From the NCBI RefSeq assembly GCF_026151205.1, contig NC_087084.1, forward strand, positions 10,257,453 through 10,321,452: a DNA stretch of 64,000 bases. Reading direction: 5' to 3'. This DNA is from Bolinopsis microptera (taxonomy: Eukaryota > Ctenophora > Tentaculata > Lobata > Bolinopsidae). Position numbers and translations under genes: made by a program. Every line of letters starts with the position of its first letter. The stretch's first letter is position 1. Under the pieces are notes generated by a model. The model worked only from the letters and a program-made list of their open reading frames with translations, was not told the DNA's origin and did no database searches. Of this stretch, positions 1 to 11,478 are shown in pieces.

Positions 1-168
1 AGTAACCTCCAAGTAACCTCCAAGTAACCTCCAAGTAACCTCTCAGTAACCTCGTATTAACCTCGTAGTAACCTCCAAGTAACCTCTTAGTAACCTCTTA
101 GTAACCTCTTAGTAACCTCTTAGCAACCTCTTAGTAACCTCTTAGCAACCTCTTAGTAACCTCTAAGT
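1..168. repeat. minisatellite of agtaacctc-type units
   Basis: Short 9-11 bp units (agtaacctcca, then agtaacctctt) repeat from the first base to about 168 with small substitutions. The array is cut by the window edge. Related gtaacc arrays recur at 5386-5655, 6893-6933 and 16573-16640. Confidence 0.9.
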
Positions 169-1318
169 AAGCTACCACAGTGCCTCCATAAAGTTCAACA
201 ATAGTCAGGCAACTATAACGCATCCTCTCAGTGTAGACGATATACAAGTCATGGGCTTCATTTGACTGTGTGTGACAACGCCTGTTACGTTATCTATTCA
301 TTTATATCCTCTGTGTATAATCTGTATCCGACACGTGCTGAGCATGTACTGAGCCATGTGTGTTATCAGACTCAGGACCTATTGGTGCATTAAATAACAG
401 ATTAAATCTATAAGATAACTATAAACGAGAGCATTTACAAGCAGTAACAAGCAGTAACTAGCAGAATTTATGGAGTCCGGTGTCTTTTTTATGTCTGACT
501 CAAAGCTGAACACTTAGCACTGGTCCTTACGATAAGTTTTGCTAAATCTGTTCACTAAAGTTTTATGTTTCATATAGTATCATGGCGACTACAAAACAAT
601 ACAGATATATGTATTATATTATGTAATATGTATAACCTTCTCCCCACTAATAGTCGATACTATACGTTTACGTAATGAGCAACTATCATCTAAATGGAAA
701 TTCAGACTTTGAAGTTATACACATTCGAGAATGTATTTCTATGCAGCGATTCACAGTAAGGAGTCTATTACGTAATCACTTTTTGGCCAATTTGTAACCC
801 CCCCTCCCCCTCCGTAATTAGTTTTACACATAGCTATTGTGTTAAAATTACACTAGCGTAATCATTTATAAACCCCTCTCTTCCCCTCATAGTACCTTAG
901 TTCCCAAAAATGTTCGTGCCAAAACTTTGGGCTCAATAAATTTGAAACAACAAATTTGGGCAGGAAATTCGGACTTGTTGGGTTACGAAAAATTTGGACA
1001 ATTTTGCTCTCTAATCAATGATATTTCATCAGTCTTAGATTATCAAAATAGACAATATATTAGCTTATTTTATTTAAATATAGTGTCGAAGGCAGTCAAG
1101 CAACTGAAATTGAAGGCAGTGGATGACAAACTTGATAATTTTAAAACGACTCAAATGCAATACAAACACATTCAAAACAAGTTACTTTTTATTCGACAAA
1201 AAAATTAATGGCACATAAATTTATGTCCCAGATTTTTAGGAACTAATGTATGTGATTCACATAGTTCCCAAAAATTTTTGAAGTGTGAACAAACTCAATA
1301 AAATATGCAACAGCTTAC
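169..1318. other. no gene supported; AT-rich intergenic DNA
   Basis: Only short open frames are present. The 93-codon plus-strand frame at 927-1208 lies between two direct copies of agttcccaaaaat (about 900 and 1260) and matches nothing recognisable. An inverted pair, aggaacta/tagttcc, near 1237-1270 could be a small hairpin or a MITE end. Confidence 0.4.
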
Positions 1319-1480
1319 CTTGGGTTGTTCGAACACGTCAACATCTATTTTCTCTGAGGACTTATCAGCATCACTAAGTTTACTAGAGGAGGGATAAGCT
1401 TTGTTGCTCTTGTTGGACGCCATTTCGTTCCTTTCTCTAACATTATCCTCGCTCTCAGCACCAGACACTATCAATAGGTG
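1319..1480 (-). CDS. possible exon: TRPC C-terminal tail or first exon of a separate gene
   Basis: On the minus strand the sequence runs from a ttttag acceptor to a donor (AAG, then gtaagc). It stays open for 54 codons in the phase left by the TRPC exon ending at 1695. The encoded peptide is polar and Lys/Ser-rich and contains an internal Met in the context gaaATGGCG. It could therefore be a C-terminal extension of the channel, or the start of another minus-strand gene continuing to the left. A competing, shorter end for the channel is a 9-codon exon at 1579-1605 that finishes with TGA. I cannot choose between them from sequence alone. Confidence 0.35.
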
Positions 1481-1694
1481 CTAAAATTACAGTTTCTCGT
1501 TAGACTTATGTGTAGATTTGAAAGTTTCTCTACTCGGGTAAGTACTGCTAAGATTGGTACTGCTAGAGTAAATACTTCTCATTTTTCTTCAGGAATAACG
1601 CCTCCCTGTTCTATTTCTCAGAATAATTCTCTTCTCAATTTTACTCTCCCAATAATCCTCTTTTCCTTACAATTTATCTCCAGATTATTCTTAC

Positions 1695-4600
1695 CTCGAT
1701 AGCTCTTTTAGCTCGTTCACTTCCACAGGTAAGAATTAAAAACTTTGCTATGCTCGTGCAAAAGACTGTCACAAGGTTAAAAGGAGGGATTATAGGATGG
1801 GCCTCTTTAAACTCCTGAACCAACGAGGCTCGAGCAAACTTCCACTCAACATCCGAGTTATCCTGAGGTGTTGGGTTATCAAGGAAATTGTCAACGAATT
1901 AGTGGAATATGTTGAAATGGCGCAGGTAAATAATGGCTTGGAAGTATATAATATATACATTGAAAGCTGTTTTATTAAAATCAAAAGTATATAAGGAAAT
2001 GTTGAGGATATTGGTAAATATTAGTAACCCTATTAAAAGGCACGGTGTTGTTAACTTTGTCACAACAAATTATATGTGACATCCAAATTATATGTGACAT
2101 GCTCTAGGCAAACTTTGTAACAACGATATCTTAATCAGGTGAAAAGATATAACTTAAATACGGCCGGCACAGAAATGTTAGCATCGTCACACTAAAAACA
2201 TGCGCCGGAATAAATATGGACCCCTAGCTGCCGTGATTCACCAAAAATGTGACATCTTAAACATTATAATGCCTGGTCACGTGACTAATGCTCAGAACTT
2301 CTGAACATGCTAGGTTAATAATGATAGATACATAATAATAACTGCCAAAAGGTAAAATTATGCCACTAATGTCGAAACCCCAATTTTTTGTGTCTACCAA
2401 TATCCTCAACTTCAAATGAACATATCCATAAAGCTTTTACTCACAATGACTTTCTTGTATGTGTTGTTGATCATCGCAATCAGAATATTGATAAGCAGAA
2501 TAGCTGCGATTATCATATAAGCCCCGAAGTATATTTTACCAAGGTATTCGCTCGTGCTATCAGGCGATTCAATATTTTCCGGTACAATTAGTCCGAATAA
2601 TGACCAAAACATCGTTACAAACGTCATCGAGAAACTGAGGAGAGAAAACTGATATACTGCAGAATTTGACTATATTAGAACATTTTAGTGAAGATGAATT
2701 TGAAATTTTATTGGTAAGTAAATTGTGGCCTACAAGAAAAGTAAAATAACAATTAAAGATTTATCTTACTCTCGAAATAATATAGGCTGGATATGATTCG
2801 TCTGGAAATTACAAGGTGGAATATCCACACTATACGTCTCATAGTAAAGACAGTTCATGCTGCGAAGCTTATGCTGAGTGTCATTTTGAATTTCGTTTAA
2901 TTGAGCTTTGTCATTATCAAGCAAATCAGCGTTGCCGTTCACATAAAGATAGAAATATCGACTGTTGTACAGTTTGGCTATGCCGAGGGAAAAGGCTAAA
3001 ATAACAGTGAAAAGCAAGCAGATTATCTTGGAGAGATCCGCCAACATGCCTCCCATAGTCAGTTGAAGTGGCCCCAACGAATAACTCGCCTCGAACAGAG
3101 GCAGCAGTCTTGTACACGCTATTATTGAGTTTATCGAGTATATGATATTTATTACAGCTAACAGATCGTTCTCAGTGTAAGCGCCTATCTTAGGCACTGT
3201 CACTTGAATCAGTAATTCTTCAGCTACTGTAGTATTAACGCTCTTGATATCCGTATGATAAGAGTACACAGAAATACCGTTCGTTATCCCCGATAAAATA
3301 AGAGTCTCATAAAAATAATGGAACGCGAAATAAAAAGAGATCCTCATGATAATGATGGCGACAAAGAGAATAAGACTGATAATATCCACGATATTCCACA
3401 TTGAACTGAGGTACTCCGTCATACGAGTCCGCTGAATCTGTTGGGTCTCTACCAACACCCTCCCTAAAACGAAGGTCCAAAGGATGTACTCCTGAACGGT
3501 GATGTAAGGTTTGGTAGTGGTGTTGCAGAGCCAGAGGATGACAACGAGGAAGAGACAGGATGAGGTGGCATGGACCATGAAACAGTAGACGGGAACGTTT
3601 ATAACTTCTATCATCCTCGTTACATTCGCCTGGGTGCAAAAAGTTTTAGTTTTGTTAACTCTCGTTGAAAATAGATTTGGTTTATGTCATAACTCACAGT
3701 TTTCTTTTCTGATTTCCTAGTGCTACATCTTATCTTACCCAATCTACTTTTTACCTTTTTGATGCTCTCATTCGACACGAGAAATTGCAGAAACGAAAAC
3801 GGGACTAAAAGTGGTAAAACAAGGACTCTGAGAAAGGCGTAGAACCATCCGTTGAAGTTAGCGGTGCTCAAATAAGAGGCGTCACCCTTCTGCCACTCCA
3901 TCTTCAGGAGCTGCTGACTTAGCGGATGTGCTACAAACTGGAAATTTCGATGAGATTCAAATTATTATTAATGATAAATCTTATTATTAACAATAATTCA
4001 GTTATAGATCAGTGCTCTAACAATTAGTAAAAAAATAAAATAGAATTAAACTTGGTTTTACCTCTTTTTTATTGGCGTCCATAGCCTCATCAAGGAATCC
4101 AGCTCTACCAAGTAGATCCCTAGCTTCATTGGGAGTCTGACACTGACTCAAGAAGTCGTAGGCAAACTTGTCACATTGAGCAGCTAATGCAGCAAAGTCT
4201 TTTCTGTATTCTTCCTTGATTCCTTTTAGAAATTCAAACGCTTTGCTCACCTGAACATTGCACTATTCAGGTTCAATGAGATTAATACCTTAATTAATAC
4301 AGCGTATGATTTGCTAATGAAGTTTATTCTTAAGGTTTTTTAAGTACTTTTCTGTTATATCTACCTTGAAGGCTATATCGATAGGTGAGGGCCAAGCGCA
4401 GAGGATATCTGGATGTATAAGCTCCTTCAACCCATCCAAATCTGGTGGTTTGGATCTGCTTAAACTGCTGGAGGGCGACAAGCTTTCAATATTGCTCGCC
4501 TCAAATATCTTGAAAAGGAATGGGTCGAAAACGTTGGATAGGAGAATGAATGTTATCCTGATATCTGCTCCCTTTTCCACCAAAAACTCTGCTATTTTCC

Positions 4601-7600
4601 TGGGGATATCATTTTAATGCACGGTTTCTTAATTCTGACGTGATCGTTCTTAATTTTGTTCTTAATTAATACTAATCAGTAGTCAGTTGTTCAATACCTA
4701 CCCAGTAATAATATACTAATTTAGACATGGAAATAAGCTCTGGAACTTCGAACGTCTTCTCTAGAGTAGAGGTCCGATTATATGTATTATACATGAGTTC
4801 AAAGTGAGTTCGGCATCGGTTTAAAGTTTAAACCCATTTGAAGCTAAATTGGTTATGCAGAATTGCGGCTGCTGCATACGAGAACCTGCTAAATGAAATC
4901 AAAAAATTCATGATTACCATCATTCAGAATGGCTACATGAATATAAAATTTCCATAATTCATGAATTTACCTGTGCTTGAGCTTAACAGAGGCGGCCAGC
5001 GGCGACAAGGACAAAGCATGGTCCGGATCATACAGTATTTCCTTGTGGTTAGTGGTCACCTTGGCTCCGTCTTTTATCAGGAGTTCTACACAAGGTAAGG
5101 ACTGGCTCCTCACAGCGCAGGTTAACGGGGTTTTAGCATCTGAAAGAGCGGATATCAGCACGTGTTTATACCAAGTACTATACAATTACATACCAAGTAA
5201 CATCACTTAAACCTTCAGAACTAAAAAACATCATATCATAATTGATTCAGTACTTCAGTAGATGCATCAATCATCAGTTTTATGATTGCAGATTTGACAG
5301 ATTAGTTTTGACAAAAAAAAGATGTATAAAAGCTAACCAGGAATAAGAGGGTAGTAAGCGTGGTATTTATAAGTTTAAACAACTGTTACCTGGTAACCTG
5401 GTAACCTGGTAACCTGGTAACCTGGTAACCTGGTAACCTGGTAACCTGGTAACCTGGTAACCTAGTAACCTAGTAACCTAGTAACCTAGTAACCTAGTAA
5501 CCTAGTAATCTAGTAACCCAGTAACCTAGTAACCTAGTAACCTAGTAACCTAGTAACCTAGTAACCTAGTAACCCAGTAACCTAGTAACCTAGTAACCTA
5601 GTAACCTAGTAACCTAGTAACCTAGTAACCTAGTAACCTAGTAACCTAGTAGCCTAGAAAATAAAAGCTAACCAGGAATAAGAATATCAGGGTAGTAGGC
5701 GTGGTATTTATACAACTGTTTATAATTCACGTCAACAATCCCTGCTTGTGCCTTTAGGAACTCTTCCAATCGTACATGGTCCCCTAAAAAGTAAATCTTT
5801 TACATCATCTCTCAAAAATATATATCCATTCAGTACTGCTTACAATATTTTGAAATTATGTATTCTCAATGTCGCTACATAAACATTGTATATAACATTA
5901 ATTTTATGGTTATTGAAAGTGAAGCGGTTCTAGAATGGCATTCTTTTCATCTAGAAAGCTTAACAAACTTACCTGACTCGGCGATTTCTAGAAGCTCCTT
6001 GTTAACATCAAAGTCTCGTTCAAGTTTACTCTGGTACATGCCGATTCCAGCTCTTGGGATTTCCACAAAATCATCATCACCACCACCGCCTCCACCACCT
6101 CCACCACCGCCTCCACCACCACCTCCTCCACCTCCACCGCCACCACCGCCACCACCTCCACTACCACTACCACCACCTCCCCCTCCGCCACCACCTCCAC
6201 CGCCACCACCACCGCCTCCGCCACCATCGTAAATGCTACCTGTTGAAGTTGATCTTGAAACAATAATCGACACATCTGTTGACATAAACCATTAGGTTAC
6301 GAATACGACCCTCAAATTGCATATAATTAGAAAAAGCAAAAATCCGTCAGGTTAAAAGAAAAGAAAGATAAAGCTTACCTCCTCCTCCCTTACCCCCAGC
6401 TCCTCCTCCATTCCCTCCACTACCAGTATCTCCATTCTCGTACATGAGACCGGGAAGGTTGAACGCTCCTAGACTTTTCTGATGCTCGCGAGGTGACCTG
6501 ATGTTGTCGACTGCGTGAGGAAACACGTTTCTTATTGTCTCCGCTTTCCGTACCATGTTGGGCCGTTGGACTTGGTACTGGGTTATCTGTGGGGAAAGTA
6601 TTGTCAGCTTATGAGCTTACTAAATACTGTTAGGGAAGTTTTAGCACCTAGGAGTTCTAGGGTCCTAAAATCCTCTGGCTTTACCCCCAGACCCCTGAGT
6701 TCGTCGAAAGGAGACGCTACGGCCACACTTTACCCACGAGCCACCTCTGGAGTTTGGTTGGTCTGGGGTAAGTCTGCAACCTCTGCAGTAAGTTAGCGTT
6801 TAAATATGCATTACAAAGAAATCGAAATTTCTCTATTGTATTCAGCAGGACGTCCCATAATTTATCAATTATCAAATCTTCAGTGATCTGTCTACCTGGT
6901 AACCTGGTAACCTGGTAACCTGGTAACCTGGTAATTATAAAATCTTCAGTGATCTGTCTACCTACTCATTAGTTTGGAGCCCAGCTAATTAAGTTAATTA
7001 ATCAGTTAAACGGTACGTGTTAAACTAACATCATGAGGAGACATGCTACGAGAACGAGGAGGAAGATGAGGTTGCGGAGGTTCAATCTCCCGGCTAGTAA
7101 CCAGGTCAAGTGTCGGGGTCCTTAGTAGTCTTTCTAGTCTCCTCCGAGGCGACTCATCCTGGGAGAAATCCTAAAATAAACGGCCCAGTTTGTAAGGATT
7201 ATAGTGATTACTTATGGTTATTTTGGAGTTAAGTTGGATAAGGATACGCGGAGAGTAATGTTGGGGAGTCTGTGTTGTTGTTAACTTTGAGATCGACTAA
7301 TTCCAATTTATACTGGACTGGTAGTACTAAGCTATATTTCGCTTCAGGATGGGTGATTACCAGCGAATAACCAGTTCCTGATTACTGTAGCTCTGGCAAC
7401 TAAATGGAAGGTAGATCACTTGTCCGGAAAAGTTACACTGCAAAGTTTAAAAATCTAGGACTGAAGATTAAAGAAGTTAAAGAAAATCAATGGTATTTGT
7501 CTTTCAATTTGAGTACAAATTTCTTGCAATCAAGAGAATAAAATAATGTTGCTTTCTAGGCTAGGCTTTTATTTGTAAAATAGGAATATATCAATATAAT

Positions 7601-8580
7601 ATGTCCGTCGGCATTCCATGAATATTTTAACTAACCTGCTAGCCTGTACTTTTTTAAATGAACTTAAACGAAACAGAAATTACCTCCAAAAGATAATGAT
7701 TAGTGGCCATTGTAAAGAAAATTATGTCTAGCAAGGAGGTATTATTATAGCCAGATAAGTCTACAATCTTACATGAAAAATCTAAGAGATTTCCTGGTAA
7801 AGACACGGGATTTAACTTAGAGCTAGACATTATAATAATAATTTCCTGCAGTAATGATTACACTGCAAGTACTAGGTTTTATTATTGTTAATCGAGGTGT
7901 CATCATTGTAACCTACCCACTGTTATTCGATCTAGACTGGACTTACAATGTTTCCATTGGGGACGTGGAGGGAGGTTTCAGTAACGTTCACCGGAGATAA
8001 ACGGTTCTCTCTGTCAGTGTGGCCGTTGTTGTAGGATGCTGGGTAAAGTTTAAAATAATACCAACATTTTCTAGATAATCGTTAAAATTAAAATTATTTG
8101 AAAAAGTGCTTGTAACCAAACACTTACGCTCCGCCGCACACTTTCAGCCCTATACACTACCCCCTGGCGCCAACACAAATATCTGGAAATACCCAACTTA
8201 CCACCTCGCTGCACCTTTGCGCGGATCGCCCCTGCTGCGCTCACTTCCTCCTCACTAGCAGGATAAAGTTTCTGTTCCGTGTTGTTCTCATATCTAGCTT
8301 CCTTGTTCGCTACGATTATACCGCCTGATGGGAAGAGGGTTTCTGTTACCTTCTAATACTAGCAGACTCCATTGAAAGGAACATGGTTATTGGAGTTATG
8401 TCAGCGCAAGAACTTCATCAATTAATATTTAACATCACGATGCGAGACTCACAGCCCCCCCCCCCCCCTGGCCCCCTCACTGGTCCCTCTAATCTTACCT
8501 TTGTCATGCTGGTATTCCACCACAATGTCCTCCATGTTGAAGGGACCGTCATAATGTTTCGACTTTAAGAGAGCTTCCAT
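1695..8580 (-). CDS. TRPC-like (canonical transient receptor potential) cation channel, at least 14 exons
   Basis: Predicted non-selective cation channel of the plasma membrane. Minus-strand exons: 8580-8499 (ATG at 8580), 8324-8202, 8038-7947, 7170-7030, 6586-6379, 6275-5973, 5783-5673, 5139-4971, 4599-4365, 4250-4062, 3937-3698, 3629-2770, 2634-2445 and 1862-1695. Every junction has GT-AG ends and compatible phase, giving about 1,037 codons before an unresolved last exon. In order: a disordered N-terminus of about 300 residues with a long Gly run; ankyrin repeats (LLEIAESGDHVRLEEFL, DAKTPLTCAV, KIAEFLVEKGADI); the TRPC-typical HPLSQQLLKMEWQKG; six membrane segments with pore-region FWSLFGL and S6 LLINILIAMINNTYKK; then the TRP-box stretch DVEWKFARASL. 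The Gly-rich N-terminal extension is longer than in usual TRPCs. A minisatellite lies in the intron between exons 7 and 8. Exon 6 may instead start at 6239. The family call is very secure; the N-terminal exons and 3' end are less so. Confidence 0.9.
5332..5722. repeat. intronic gtaacc(t)ag/gg minisatellite between two copies of an exon edge
   Basis: A 7-8 bp unit (gtaacctg, then gtaaccta) is repeated from about 5386 to 5655 inside a TRPC intron. On both sides lies a roughly 55-bp near-identical segment that starts agctaaccaggaataaga and ends atacaactgtt (about 5332-5386 and 5667-5722). The right copy contains the splice donor used by exon 5783-5673. The left copy is a decoy donor. Confidence 0.85.
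6064..6233 (-). repeat. trinucleotide-like run coding polyglycine within TRPC exon 6
   Basis: Imperfect ccaccn repeats on the plus strand read as an almost uninterrupted Gly stretch of about 50 residues in the minus-strand exon, with two Ser interruptions. It lies just before the acidic DDDFVEIP segment and the ankyrin repeats. The plus-strand polyproline and His-rich frames here are shadows. Confidence 0.8.
6893..6933. repeat. short gtaacctg tandem repeat in a TRPC intron
   Basis: About five copies of the 8-bp unit cctggtaa. This is the same unit as the larger array at 5386, in another intron of the same gene. Confidence 0.8.
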
Positions 8581-10406
8581 ATCGGGATATTATCATGAGT
8601 CTTCTCAAGCGACTGTGTGTCACTTGCTCTGGTCATGTCATAGCTGTAAGAGTGTGGACTGTAAGTGTCAGATTAGAACGCAGATAGGGGGGACGGTTAT
8701 ACTTATACCGTATCTTTAGTAGGTATGGAACAGTGAGGGCCTTCTCCAAAACCACTCTTTACTATAAGAGTCTAGGGTAAATTATAAGCTATTTATAGTT
8801 AAAAACTGAGCTGAGATGTGATGAGGGTTGAGAAGAAGATAGGAATCATGGAAAAGAGTCAACACTGTGTAAGTTGAGCATGTTGAATATGAAGGAAATA
8901 TCCGGAAAGAGCTTTTTTTAAAACGTTCCAACTCTTTTTAGCTTTATACAACGATCGTTTAATTCGGTACGTGTCTTTTGAGATTTGTTACTTGGACCAT
9001 ACAGTCACGTACGCTTAAACAATAAACAGCTATTACGAAACAGTAACCAAAGCAACATAAATGTAGTACTTGGCCGGAGCTTGTAGAACTCCCCGTCGTG
9101 AGTATTGATCAAAGCTTACAGAGTCCCCCGACGGCGGGAGATTTAGCTTTACGGAGAGCTACTACCATAGAGAAACCATTCTCATTACACACAAAATGTC
9201 TATAGCAATGTCGAAACTATACCGCACATACCACAGAACCGTCCTGGGAAGGATTTGATGCGGCTAAAGTCAAAGTAGGGAACTTAAGGAGAACGAAGTA
9301 AAGGGATTTAAGGATACTCTGAAGTCTGAAGGAAACAGCATTATCTTGTCATATCTTAAATTTCTGTGAAGAATTTTTATAATACCCCATATTTTCCATA
9401 TAAATAATAAATTATAACGATGGGTTTTGAATGTGTCCAAAATGTGTTTAGAATGCCTTTTTCGGTGTAACTGTATCATCATAAAATCGGCTATAGGACC
9501 ATAAACCCTCCATGGGGCAGTGTTTTACGCCACCACCAATGATTCTACAGACATGTTTCCATTGGCGTGATTTGGCGTAAAGCAAAAAACACAATTTCAG
9601 TTAAAGTTTCTAACATTCAGAATTGTCTATATCACGACCAGCACCAGATAGTACGCTGCAAATCATCTCAGTCACCGGCCTGTAACCATCCGTTTTAATA
9701 GTGACCCACACCGTTTACGCTACCATCACTAACTAGCCAAGTACACTGCAAATTGCTTAAAAAACAAGGGCTTGCAACACTACCCTGGGTCAATAAAGCT
9801 ACTAAGTTATGAAGGACAAATATGTAAATTTGTCTGACTCGTACGGGTCGTCATTATAACCAAAAAACAAGCTTGTATTGGATCATATCCAGAGCCCATT
9901 TAGGGTCGATTAGGAAACAATTTGGCAAAACAGTCTCTCCCAATTGGAGCTTTAAAAAGTGATACTATTACCAATACCAAGATACAAATACGACATAAAC
10001 TATCATATCTGCACCAATAACATACACAAATACAACATAATATGCCAACAATCACTGACTACTACATAAATCACTGATAACGAAGAACGCAAATACAACA
10101 TTAATACCATGTTTAATTTACTGAGTTGCCTACAACCAAGCTACTCGTAATATACCGTGTGTATAACCGCTCTAGCCAATGACAAGGCTCCCCTGAAAAC
10201 ATCCTCCAATGAGGACGCTCTCTGAGAGTAGGAATGATCTAAAGTTCTAATACAGTGCGTGTAGAGAGAGGAGTCAGATAAGTGGTCCGGATAAGTGGTT
10301 AATATTTCCTGGTGTGTCACAAGCAACTCCAGCTAGCTGTATATATAGCCTCCTCTACATTCAGAAGAGAGGAGATATTGTGTGGCAGGACGACATATTG
10401 CGGTTC
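8581..10406. other. upstream of the TRPC gene; no gene seen
   Basis: This stretch holds no open frame above 70 codons and no family match. It should contain the TRPC promoter, because the first exon starts at 8580 on the minus strand. No TATA box or other element could be assigned with confidence. Confidence 0.4.
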
Positions 10407-11478
10407 AGAGGAGGAGAGGAGGAGAGGAGGAGAGGAGGAGAGGAGGAGAGGAGGAGAGGAGGAGAGGAGAGAGGAGGAGAGGAGGAGAGGAGGAGAGGAG
10501 GAGAGGAGGAGAGGAGGAGAGGAGGAGAGGAGGAGAGGAGGAGAGGAGGAGAGGAGGAGAGGAGGAGAGGAGGAGAGGAGGAGAGGAGGAGAGGAGGAGA
10601 GGAGGAGAGGAGGAGAGGAGGAGAGGAGGAGAGGAGGAGAGGAGGAGAGGAGGAGAGGAGGAGAGGAGGAGAGGAGGAGAGGAGGAGAGGAGGAGAGGAG
10701 GAGAGGAGGAGAGGAGGAGAGGAGGAGAGGAGGAGAGGAGGAGAGGAGGAGAGGAGGAGAGGAGGAGAGGAGGAGAGGAGGAGAGGAGGAGAGGAGGAGA
10801 GGAGGAGAGGAGGAGAGGAGGAGAGGAGGAGAGGAGGAGAGGAGGAGAGGAGGAGAGGAGGAGAGGAGGAGAGGAGGAGAGGAGGAGAGGAGGAGAGGAG
10901 GAGAGGAGGAGAGGAGGAGAGGAGGAGAGGAGGAGAGGAGGAGAGGAGGAGAGGAGGAGAGGAGGAGAGGAGGAGAGGAGGAGAGGAGGAGAGGAGGAGA
11001 GGAGGAGAGGAGGAGAGGAGGAGAGGAGGAGAGGAGGAGAGGAGGAGAGGAGGAGAGGAGGAGAGGAGGAGAGGAGGAGAGGAGGAGAGGAGGAGAGGAG
11101 GAGAGGAGGAGAGGAGGAGAGGAGGAGAGGAGGAGAGGAGGAGAGGAGGAGAGGAGGAGAGGAGGAGAGGAGGAGAGGAGGAGAGGAGGAGAGGAGGAGA
11201 GGAGGAGAGGAGGAGAGGAGGAGAGGAGGAGAGGAGGAGAGGAGGAGAGGAGGAGAGGAGGAGAGGAGGAGAGGAGGAGAGGAGGAGAGGAGGAGAGGAG
11301 GAGAGGAGGAGAGGAGGAGAGGAGGAGAGGAGGAGAGGAGGAGAGGAGGAGAGGAGGAGAGGAGGAGAGGAGGAGAGGAGGAGAGGAGGAGAGGAGGAGG
11401 AGGAGAGGAGGAGAGGAGGAGAGGAGGAGAGGAGGAGAGGAGGAGAGGAGGAGAGGAGGAGAGGAGGAGAGGAGGAGA
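10407..11478. repeat. 1.07-kb pure polypurine minisatellite (gaggagagg)n
   Basis: A 9-bp unit, gaggagagg, is repeated about 118 times. There are only two phase slips, near 10467 (extra gaga) and 11396 (extra gag). Every plus-strand base from 10407 to 11478 is A or G. Long open frames run through it on both strands (about 390-410 codons each) because a 9-bp unit without stops stays open; they encode only Arg/Gly/Glu or Ser/Pro/Leu repeats and are not genes. Confidence 0.97.

Noticed and set aside
5858-6266. Plus-strand polyproline and His-rich frames
   Set aside because: They are shadows of the minus-strand Gly-rich TRPC exon, whose phase fits its neighbours.
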